Shown here piece after piece: positions 1 through 5,715 of a stretch of 5,715 bases of DNA. Within the stretch, counting starts at the first letter, position 1, and every line of letters starts with the position of its first letter. The notes below the pieces were generated by a model. That model was given only the letters and a program-made list of their open reading frames with translations, did not search any database and was not told the origin of the DNA. A program made the translations under genes and the position numbers. Source of the stretch: Bacteroidota bacterium (GTDB lineage: Bacteria > Bacteroidota > Bacteroidia > Bacteroidales > Marinifilaceae); NCBI GenBank assembly GCA_023400335.1, contig JAEXFF010000204.1:1-5715 (forward strand). The letters are read 5' to 3'.

Positions 1-949
1 CAATAATATCTTCCGGTCGTTCCCGTAAACTCAAGGCCCTTAAAGAAAATTCATTCAGGCGGTGGTATAAATCTTCCCTGAATCTTCCCTCTGTTACAGC
101 TTTTTTCAGATTTTCGTTCGTCGCTGAAATAATCCGCACATCAAATTCAATTTCTTTATTGCTTCCTACAGGTTTTACTTTTCTCTCTTCCAGAGCACGT
201 AATAGCTGTACCTGAATTTCATAACTCAAATTCCCGATTTCATCTAAAAAAATGGTCCCTCCGGAGGCCGATACGAAATACCCTGTTTTGTCGCTGACAG
301 CTCCGGTAAATGCTCCTTTTACATGCCCAAAAAATTCACTGGCTGCTAACTCCTTGGGAATAGCCCCGCAATCTACGGCAATAAAGGGTCCGTTTTTGCG
401 TTTACTCTTTTCATGAATCAGCCGGGCAATATATTCTTTGCCCGATCCGCTTTCCCCGTTAATCAGTACTGTCATCTGGGTGGGTGCAACCAATTGAATA
501 TATTCGTATAATTTATCAGCTTGTTCACTCGTCCCCTTTATATAGGAAATTCCTTCTTTTGTTTCTGCTTTTTTCTGTATAGCCGGATTTTTTTTCGCTA
601 AAGCATCCTCAATCTTTTTGAGAATTTCTTCCGGAATCACAGGTTTGGAAACATAATCGAATGCTCCTGCCTTTATGGATTCTACCGCGGTCCGTATGTC
701 GGCATACCCTGTCATTAAGATCACCTGTGTGGCCGGATAGTTTGCTTTTATACTTTTTAAGAGAAATATTCCATCTTTATCCGGGAGACGCAAATCTGTC
801 AGTACAACATCATATTTTTGCGCCGCCAGTGATTTTAAAGCAGCTTCACAGGAGAAAACCTCGTCGACATCAAAGTTGCGTTTGGATAACCAAGTCTTTA
901 ACATTAAACAGAATGTCGTATCGTCGTCTACTAATAAAATTTTTGCCAT
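1..949 (-). CDS. Sigma-54-dependent response regulator, NtrC class (partial, C-terminus off the left edge)
   Basis: Transcription activator that takes a phosphoryl group on its receiver domain and uses ATP hydrolysis to open sigma-54 RNA polymerase promoters in the cytoplasm. The visible 316 residues hold a receiver domain (about 3-116), with acidic residues D8-D10, phosphoacceptor D52 in LTDLRLP, T80 and K102. A short linker (about 117-135) follows, then most of an AAA+ domain: Walker A GESGSGKE (165-172), the sigma-54 contact loop GAFTGA (212-217), Walker B TIFLDEIG (232-239) and the GRFREDLYHRL segment (288-298) with the arginine finger. The frame stays open to base 1, so the end of the AAA+ domain and the expected Fis-type helix-turn-helix are missing only because the window stops; full-length relatives are about 440-480 residues. 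The ATG at 949 fits, since a receiver normally starts MxKILLVDD, and AGGAG lies just upstream. It probably acts with the hybrid kinase encoded at 3387-5715, but that is inference. Target genes cannot be predicted without the DNA-binding domain. Confidence 0.95.
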   Translation of the reverse strand, partial: MAKILLVDDDTTFCLMLKTWLSKRNFDVDEVFSCEAALKSLAAQKYDVVLTDLRLPDKDGIFLLKSIKANYPATQVILMTGYADIRTAVESIKAGAFDYVSKPVIPEEILKKIEDALAKKNPAIQKKAETKEGISYIKGTSEQADKLYEYIQLVAPTQMTVLINGESGSGKEYIARLIHEKSKRKNGPFIAVDCGAIPKELAASEFFGHVKGAFTGAVSDKTGYFVSASGGTIFLDEIGNLSYEIQVQLLRALEERKVKPVGSNKEIEFDVRIISATNENLKKAVTEGRFREDLYHRLNEFSLRALSLRERPEDII

Positions 950-950
950 G

Positions 951-956
951 TCTCCT
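951..956 (-). promoter_or_regulatory. Shine-Dalgarno-like site of the response regulator gene
   Basis: The minus strand reads AGGAGAC directly before the ATG at 949. The AGGAG core leaves only two bases before the start codon, which is tighter than usual. Bacteroidota genes often lack a strong Shine-Dalgarno sequence, so this match is notable and supports the chosen start, but its use is not proven. Confidence 0.5.
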
Positions 957-975
957 ATTTTGCTATAAAATTAAA

Positions 976-1045
976 GAAAAAAATATTGTAAAGCCAGTTC
1001 GTAAGGTGTAAACTCTACATCTTTTGAAAAAAATATCGTAAAGCC
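976..1045. repeat. 20-base direct repeat pair in the intergenic region before the response regulator
   Basis: Two copies, at 976-995 and 1026-1045, match at 19 of 20 positions. On the plus strand they read GAAAAAAATAT, then T or C, then GTAAAGCC. Their starts are exactly 50 bases apart, close to five helical turns, so both lie on about the same DNA face. They sit 27 to 96 bases upstream of the regulator start codon, inside the presumed promoter region. A role as operator sites, possibly for autoregulation, is inference. I found no convincing -7/-33 or -24/-12 promoter in this 161-base region. Confidence 0.7.
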
Positions 1046-1110
1046 GCACAGCAGGGATAAACCAAATGCTTTCTTAAAAATGTTTTCCACATAAGGGTAA
1101 GATGACACTG

Positions 1111-3114
1111 TTAAAAAAGAATTTTTACTTTGTCTGTTACTCCTTGCTTCGAACGGACGAACAGTATATTTTCTCCTGCTTTTAAGAAGACCTCCGGCCA
1201 GATAAAAATACCGTAAGTCCCTTTTCTGACACCTAAAGATTTTCCATTTAATAACAATTCTACTTCCGGTTGATTGGAATAGATTTTTATTTGTTGAGGT
1301 GTTCCCGATCTTTGCTTTAACCGTCTTTCTGCTATATATACGAAAGGTTCTTCTAAATTCCAGTTTGCTTTATAGAAATAAAAAGCATCTTTTTTTGTTT
1401 TCCGGTCGAAAGTTACTAAACCTTTATCATTTTTCCCGGCAATTTCTCCTTCCTGACGATGAGCAGCTCCAAAATCAAACATATTCCATACAAAAGTACC
1501 CCATAAATAAGGCCTCTGATCGATTGCTTTCCAATGTTCTTCGTGGAAGAACGTTTGCCAGTTTTCGGGATGCCAATAACTGTTTGCTATTGGCTTTTTC
1601 AATTCTTCCTGTTGATGAAGGATACTTCCCCCAGCACCGTATTCGCTGATTCCCACAGGTTTCCCCGGATATTTTTTATGTACGGCATCTGCCCATTCTC
1701 CTATCCCGTCAGGTTCTCCGCCATACCAACCGTAATACTGGTTCCAGGCAATCAGATCGGTTACTTCATTCAAGATGCCGTTTTGATTACTGGCTGCGGT
1801 CGTGAGGCGTGAAGGGTCTTCCTGATGAGCCAGGGTATGTAATTCTTCAATGTATTTTACAGGATCGTCTCCTGTTTGCTTGAGTTCATTGAATAATCCC
1901 CAAAAACAAATAGAAGGATGATTGTAATTCTGACGTATTAATTCTTTGAGTTGAGTGATACCGTTTTCTCTGAAAGAGGCTTGATTTACAAATCCTTTGT
2001 CCCGATAGCCACCCGGTCCGACAAAGGGGATTTCAGCCCATACAATAAATCCGTATTCATCACAAAGATCGTATACATAACGGTCTTGAGGATAATGAGC
2101 TAACCTTACTGCATTGGCTCCCATTTCTTTGATAAGTGCCATATCTTCCCAATGATGAAGTGGAAGAAGTGCATTCCCGATTTCCGACCGGTCCTGATGA
2201 CGGCATACGCCTTTTAATTGTAAATGTTCCCCGTTAAGAAAGAAACCTTCGTTGGGATCTACCCGGAAATTCCGGATGCCAATTCTTTCGTCTACCCGGT
2301 CTTTGATTTGCCCTTCATGAATCAATTCAGTAACTGTATGATAAAGGAAAGGGTCTTTACGTCCGTTCCAGAGATGTGGTTGTTTAACTTCCAATGTCAG
2401 TTCCCCTACCGCTTCCCCCTTTTCGTCAAACGTAATCTTTTGCTCTTCACGGAGAAGGGTTTTTCCTTCCCGATCTTCTATTTTTACCCGTATTACTGAA
2501 GAACAACCTGTTTTCCCTTTTGCTAAGATTTTGGCCTGAATCCTGGCTTTTTTCCGGGAAACTTCTGCCGGAGTAAAGTATACACCGAAGGAACCGTAGT
2601 CGGAAAGACTGATATGGTAAGGATCGGTGACAATGAGTTCAACATCCCGGTATATACCTCCGTACATATTGAAATCTCCGACCAGAGGCATAATATCTAA
2701 TTGGGGAGAATTATTGACTCTTACCCAGATTGTATTTTTTTCTCCCCATCGTATATAAGGAGTCAGGTCAACGGCAAAAGCCGTATATCCTCCCCGGTGT
2801 TCTCCTGCATGTCTACCGTTTATAAATACATTTGCTATGGTATTTACTCCTTTAAAACGTAAATAAATACACTTCCCTTGCCAGTTAACCGGAATATCAA
2901 TATCTTTTTCATAATTCCCCAATCCCCGGTAATAGTTTATTTTCGCTGTCAGGGCATCTTGATTCCAGGTATGAGGTAAGTTTACTTCCGTAAATGTATT
3001 CTTCTTTGTCTCGTATCCCGGTGTAAATTTCCAGGAACGATTCAGGGAAATAACCTCGCGTCCCCACACTTGACAAACCAGACTACACCAAAAAATAATC
3101 AGAATATATTTCAT
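1111..3114 (-). CDS. Secreted glycoside hydrolase family 2 enzyme (beta-galactosidase / beta-glucuronidase type)
   Basis: Retaining exo-glycosidase that releases a terminal beta-linked sugar, probably in the periplasm. The 667-residue product begins with a signal peptide (about 1-18, MKYILIIFWCSLVCQVWG) with no good lipobox. A jelly-roll sugar-binding domain follows (about 20-165), then an Ig-like domain (about 170-283), a TIM barrel (about 285-585) with GVCRHQDR and NAVRLAHYP motifs, and a C-terminal beta-sandwich (about 590-667). The acid/base is E410 in WGLFNE and the nucleophile is E491 in GISEYG; both are intact. NQYYGWY (458-464) and GKNDKGLV (560-567) match the corresponding E. coli beta-glucuronidase segments by eye, and N562-D563-K564 fits the NxK carboxylate-recognition pattern. 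Similar sequences in Bacteroides are usually labelled beta-galactosidase, so the substrate is open. The ATG at 3114 is chosen because the signal peptide starts there; a TTG at 3180 would put a charged stretch ahead of it. It is much shorter than LacZ (about 1020 residues). It lies 272 bases after the kinase and 161 before the regulator, so it may be its own transcription unit. No SusC/SusD pair is visible nearby. Confidence 0.93.
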   Translation of the reverse strand: MKYILIIFWCSLVCQVWGREVISLNRSWKFTPGYETKKNTFTEVNLPHTWNQDALTAKINYYRGLGNYEKDIDIPVNWQGKCIYLRFKGVNTIANVFINGRHAGEHRGGYTAFAVDLTPYIRWGEKNTIWVRVNNSPQLDIMPLVGDFNMYGGIYRDVELIVTDPYHISLSDYGSFGVYFTPAEVSRKKARIQAKILAKGKTGCSSVIRVKIEDREGKTLLREEQKITFDEKGEAVGELTLEVKQPHLWNGRKDPFLYHTVTELIHEGQIKDRVDERIGIRNFRVDPNEGFFLNGEHLQLKGVCRHQDRSEIGNALLPLHHWEDMALIKEMGANAVRLAHYPQDRYVYDLCDEYGFIVWAEIPFVGPGGYRDKGFVNQASFRENGITQLKELIRQNYNHPSICFWGLFNELKQTGDDPVKYIEELHTLAHQEDPSRLTTAASNQNGILNEVTDLIAWNQYYGWYGGEPDGIGEWADAVHKKYPGKPVGISEYGAGGSILHQQEELKKPIANSYWHPENWQTFFHEEHWKAIDQRPYLWGTFVWNMFDFGAAHRQEGEIAGKNDKGLVTFDRKTKKDAFYFYKANWNLEEPFVYIAERRLKQRSGTPQQIKIYSNQPEVELLLNGKSLGVRKGTYGIFIWPEVFLKAGENILFVRSKQGVTDKVKILF

Positions 3115-3134
3115 TTCTAGCCGTATGAATGAGA

Positions 3135-3142
3135 CAAAAATA
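3135..3142 (-). promoter_or_regulatory. Candidate Bacteroidota -7 promoter element for the GH2 gene
   Basis: The minus strand reads TATTTTTG, a full match to the Bacteroidota -7 consensus TAnnTTTG. It lies 20 bases before the ATG at 3114, which would give a very short leader. There is no good TTTG box at the expected 19-21 base spacing upstream (TTCC is found), and T-rich DNA makes chance matches common. Its position also argues against the upstream TTG start at 3180. Confidence 0.35.
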
Positions 3143-3178
3143 GGAAAAATCCGGAAATTCAGGAAGGTTTGTGGGTTC

Positions 3179-3202
3179 AAATGTTCAAAGTGAAAATGTT
3201 CA
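3179..3202. repeat. Short direct repeat AAATGTTCA upstream of the GH2 gene
   Basis: AAATGTTCA occurs at 3179-3187 and again at 3194-3202, 15 bases apart. A third GTTCA core lies at 3175-3179. On the minus strand these read TGAAC, 60 to 90 bases upstream of the GH2 start codon. They could be a regulator binding site, but short AT-rich repeats also arise by chance. Confidence 0.4.
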
Positions 3203-3206
3203 GATA

Positions 3207-3218
3207 TTTAAATTTAAA
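3207..3218. repeat. 12-base perfect palindrome TTTAAATTTAAA
   Basis: The sequence is its own reverse complement and lies about 95 to 105 bases upstream of the GH2 start, next to the GTTCA repeats. It could be a binding site for a dimeric regulator or an AT-rich promoter upstream element. With only A and T it is weak evidence by itself. Confidence 0.3.
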
Positions 3219-3286
3219 AGAGAAAGCAGTTTCGTACCTTTCAATTTGCTTATGAACAAACGTACGGTTTTGATTCAGGAATAATA

Positions 3287-3322
3287 ATCAGGAAAGTTGC
3301 TCCTGTTAAGCAGCTTCCTGAT
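3287..3322 (-). terminator. Imperfect hairpin after the kinase gene, possible terminator
   Basis: The arms ATCAGGAA (3287-3294) and TTCCTGAT (3315-3322) pair perfectly over 8 bases. Inside them TGCT (3298-3301) pairs with AGCA (3309-3312) around a 7-base loop. In the minus-strand RNA the two stems are separated by a bulge and a C-A mismatch. The hairpin starts 64 bases after the kinase stop codon, and the minus strand then continues TATTATTCC, which is only a poor U-tract. A terminator for the kinase is plausible; a protein-binding inverted repeat or an mRNA 3'-end stem is equally possible. Confidence 0.4.
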
Positions 3323-3386
3323 AAAAGAATCCGGCTAAGGCTGAAAAGGAGTAGTCCGTTTATCGAACTTTTTTACATCTTGGATT

Positions 3387-5715
3387 TCAATAGGTGTTTT
3401 GTTTGTCAATTTGATTTTGTAATGCTTGTATTAATGTTTCTGAGATTGTGGTAACTTGCTGCACGAGAGCTGTGCTTTCAGCCACCGGCAAGGGATTTTT
3501 TTCAGAGTGCTCCAGTTTTTGTAAAGAATCAATCACGGTGTTGACTTCTAACTGGCGAAATAGCGGTAACATTTTATGAGCTAGAAGTCCAATGGCCGGC
3601 CATTGGTTTTCCTGTGAATATTTTTTGAGTAATTCAATATGTTCTTGGGTATTGCTGATAAATGATTTTAAAATTTTTTGTAAGGCTTTCGGATCATTAT
3701 CTGTAAACTGAAGAATATTTTTTAATGTATATCCTTGGGTTTCTTTATCGGGAAAACAATCCTCCGGGGAAGAAGGAATAGACTCAATGGACTGATCCAG
3801 TCCGGTCAGGCGGAGAATGAGCTGGATCAGTTGAGGGGAGGAAAAAGGTTTACTCAGATAAGTTGTAAAACCAGCCTGCAGGTAGTCTTCTTCTTTTTTG
3901 TCCGAATCGGCTGACAACGCTATAACCGGAAGAGCGGGAAAATGTTTACGGATTTGTTTTACAAGTTCAAATCCATTCATTTGCGGCATTTGAATATCTG
4001 AGAATACCAGATCATAATGGGTGGCTTGTAATTTGCTTATTGCTTCCTGCGGATGAGTGGTAATGTCAGATGAAATACCCTGACTGTTCAGTAAGCCGGC
4101 TGTCATCTCCAGCTGAAGCGGATCGTCATCTATCAACAATATTTTCAAGCGGGATAAAGCCGCTTTTTTTACAGAATTAAGTGGGGAAAGGGTTTCTTTT
4201 TCCGCGGCAGGAAGTTGAACTGCAGATTTCTTTAACGGTAGTTCAATGGTAAAACAACTTCCTTTACCGGGTTTGCTGTCCAATTGAATTTGTCCTTTGA
4301 GCAGGTGCACCAGTTTTTGAGTAATGGTAAGTCCTAAACCTGTTCCTTCTGCAGGGGCAGATGAAGTTAAGCGGGTAAATTCCTGAAAGATTAAAGTTTG
4401 TTCTTCTTCGGAAAGACCGGGACCGGTATCTTTTACCCGGATAATCAGTTTATCTCCGGGTACGTTTGTCGTAACGATAAGGGCGACACTTCCTTTTTCT
4501 GTGTATTTAATGGCATTGGACATTAAATTTACAATAATCTGACGTATTCTCAGCGCATCCCCGATATATTCTTTATCCAGTTTTTCGTCTATATGGTAAT
4601 TGAGCACCAAATTTTTGGTTTTAGCCAATGGAATAAAGCTGTCATTTATTTCCTGAAATAAACGGGCCGGATTAAAACTGATATTTTCAGGTTTTACTTT
4701 GTTGTTTTCCAATTTGGAAAAATCCAGTAAGTTCATAACCAGTTTTTGTATGTGTTCAGAGGAACTTTTCATATTTTTCAGGAAATAGCTTTGACGCTCA
4801 TCGGTATGTGTGGTGTTTAACAGTTCAATATATCCTAAAACAGAACTTAAAGGAGATTTAATGTCGTGAGTTACTGATAACATAAGTTGTTCCCGGCTTT
4901 TCAATAATTGATCGGTATAGGCTTTAGCCTTTTCTAATTCTTGCCGGTAACGCTGGTTACGGGTAATGTCTTTCAAAATGAGAGTACAGAAAAAGGCAAT
5001 GAATAGAATTGCGATGATGGCAATTTTAGCTATCATTCCGGCTGCAGAGTTCATGACTTTTTCCCGTTGTTTCATCCGGCTAATGGAATAATTGATTTCT
5101 TCGTTTTCGTAATCGTATAGTACTTTTTTTAATTGTTCTGTTATTCTGACACTTTGGAGGACAATGTTGTATTCCTTTTGGGTAATTTGCCGGTTCAGAT
5201 TTTCAGTCTCTGCCTGAAAATTTTCCCAGGCCGATTTGAGTAGGTTCATAATACTGTCGGCATTCGTAGCAGGAGCGGGATTATAAAGCGTATCCCACAC
5301 TTCACGGTTTGTAACGGTAATTTGTAAAGAAGAATCCGGTTGGCGGGAAGAAAAGAGCCTTAAAAACCCTTTTTTCTTTTTTTCATTTTTAATGTAAGAA
5401 CTGTCTCTTGTAGTGATTATCCGTTTTTGTAGCTGGGGAACATCCGTCAAAGTGTCCCGGTTTGATTCAATTAAAGCCATTGCCTGGTTGTAATAATCTT
5501 CCGGTGTCTGGGATTTTTTAGCACGTATAAGTTCCTTGAGGTTTCTGATTTTATTGTTGAGTAAAGTATGTATGGTATCAATACGGGCAATTTGTCCGGG
5601 TTGGTCGGTCATGTTTTTCAACGAATCGATGTTCAGTTCAACCTGATTTATGATTTGAATGTATTTCCGGAAGGAGCTGGGAGAACCGGTTTGTATAAAC
5701 GAATTACTTAAAGAT
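3387..5715 (-). CDS. Hybrid sensor histidine kinase with receiver and Hpt domains (partial, N-terminus off the right edge)
   Basis: Membrane sensor that autophosphorylates and passes the phosphoryl group through an internal His-Asp-His relay to a separate response regulator. Residues are numbered from the first full codon at 5714; 775 are visible. Residues 1 to about 224 form a mostly helical, presumably extracytoplasmic sensor region. A membrane helix follows (about 225-247), then a helical linker, then HisKA with H283 in SVTHDIKSPL. HATPase_c carries N400 in the N box, DTGPGL (429-434) and GTGLGL (457-462). The receiver (about 522-636) has DDD 529-531, phosphoacceptor D573 in SDIQMP and K622. 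The C-terminal Hpt domain (about 671-761) has H713 in AHKMLPLFRQL, not the usual HxLKG. The frame stays open to the right edge, so the real start, a first membrane helix and possibly a signal anchor lie outside; the TTG at 5621 and ATG at 5612 are internal. The domain order fits Bacteroidales hybrid kinases that pair with sigma-54 regulators, such as RteA with RteB. The ligand is unknown. Confidence 0.95.
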   Translation of the reverse strand, partial: SLSNSFIQTGSPSSFRKYIQIINQVELNIDSLKNMTDQPGQIARIDTIHTLLNNKIRNLKELIRAKKSQTPEDYYNQAMALIESNRDTLTDVPQLQKRIITTRDSSYIKNEKKKKGFLRLFSSRQPDSSLQITVTNREVWDTLYNPAPATNADSIMNLLKSAWENFQAETENLNRQITQKEYNIVLQSVRITEQLKKVLYDYENEEINYSISRMKQREKVMNSAAGMIAKIAIIAILFIAFFCTLILKDITRNQRYRQELEKAKAYTDQLLKSREQLMLSVTHDIKSPLSSVLGYIELLNTTHTDERQSYFLKNMKSSSEHIQKLVMNLLDFSKLENNKVKPENISFNPARLFQEINDSFIPLAKTKNLVLNYHIDEKLDKEYIGDALRIRQIIVNLMSNAIKYTEKGSVALIVTTNVPGDKLIIRVKDTGPGLSEEEQTLIFQEFTRLTSSAPAEGTGLGLTITQKLVHLLKGQIQLDSKPGKGSCFTIELPLKKSAVQLPAAEKETLSPLNSVKKAALSRLKILLIDDDPLQLEMTAGLLNSQGISSDITTHPQEAISKLQATHYDLVFSDIQMPQMNGFELVKQIRKHFPALPVIALSADSDKKEEDYLQAGFTTYLSKPFSSPQLIQLILRLTGLDQSIESIPSSPEDCFPDKETQGYTLKNILQFTDNDPKALQKILKSFISNTQEHIELLKKYSQENQWPAIGLLAHKMLPLFRQLEVNTVIDSLQKLEHSEKNPLPVAESTALVQQVTTISETLIQALQNQIDKQNTY

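Noticed and set aside
661..1011. Open frame on the plus strand, 116 codons
   Set aside because: It lies opposite the receiver domain of the well-supported response regulator and encodes no recognisable domain.
1073..1095. Hairpin and T-rich stretch just after the GH2 stop as a terminator
   Set aside because: Only 4 base pairs (ATGT/ACAT) form without bulges, so it is not a convincing terminator.
950..1110. Sigma-54 (-24/-12) promoter before the response regulator
   Set aside because: The best matches on the minus strand have the wrong spacing (GG and GC 9 bases apart) or lack the -12 GC pair.
1299..2499. Three plus-strand open frames (1299-1649, 1534-1812, 2224-2499)
   Set aside because: All lie opposite the GH2 gene, which has intact catalytic motifs; the translations resemble no family and look like antisense shadows.
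3061..3114. Lipoprotein signal in the GH2 enzyme (cysteines C10 and C14)
   Set aside because: The residues before the cysteines (IFW, SLV) do not fit a lipobox, so an ordinary cleaved signal peptide is more likely.
3115..3180. Upstream TTG start for the GH2 gene at 3180
   Set aside because: It would add 22 residues ahead of a clear signal peptide, and the candidate -7 promoter box lies inside the extension.
3255..3272. Near-palindrome AAACGTACGGTTT
   Set aside because: One base breaks the symmetry and it has no other copies in the window; it is too weak to call a site.

Overview
The window looks like a piece of a Bacteroidota chromosome, most likely from a Bacteroidales gut-type bacterium. 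The evidence is a moderately AT-rich sequence, a secreted family 2 glycoside hydrolase of the type common in Bacteroides and Parabacteroides, a hybrid kinase with C-terminal receiver and Hpt domains, and a TAnnTTTG-type promoter element. Genus and species cannot be read from the sequence. All three recognisable genes lie on the minus strand, and the two outer ones run off the window edges.

Layout from right to left, in the direction of transcription. (1) 5715-3387 encodes a large hybrid sensor histidine kinase whose N-terminus lies beyond the right edge. It has an extracytoplasmic sensor region, one visible membrane helix, HisKA, HATPase, a receiver and an Hpt domain. (2) 3386-3115 is a 272-base intergenic region with an imperfect hairpin, repeated TCAGGAA and GTTCA elements, a 12-base palindrome and a candidate -7 promoter box. 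(3) 3114-1111 encodes a secreted 667-residue GH2 enzyme with both catalytic glutamates, of beta-galactosidase or beta-glucuronidase type. (4) 1110-950 is a 161-base intergenic region with a 20-base near-identical direct repeat spaced 50 bases apart. (5) 949-1 encodes a sigma-54-dependent response regulator of the NtrC class, with receiver and most of the AAA+ domain visible. Its C-terminal DNA-binding part lies beyond the left edge.

How the genes may work together (inference). The kinase carries a complete His-Asp-His relay but no visible output domain, so it needs a separate response regulator. The sigma-54 activator two genes downstream has an intact phosphoacceptor Asp and is the nearest candidate. 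The pairing resembles the known Bacteroides arrangement of a sensor kinase with an NtrC-type regulator (for example RteA/RteB), except that a glycosidase gene separates them here. Whether the GH2 gene is a target of the system or an unrelated neighbour cannot be decided from this window. I see no clear evidence of a wholly new system; the most interesting points are the gene order, the non-canonical Hpt motif, the substrate ambiguity of the GH2 enzyme and the intergenic repeats.
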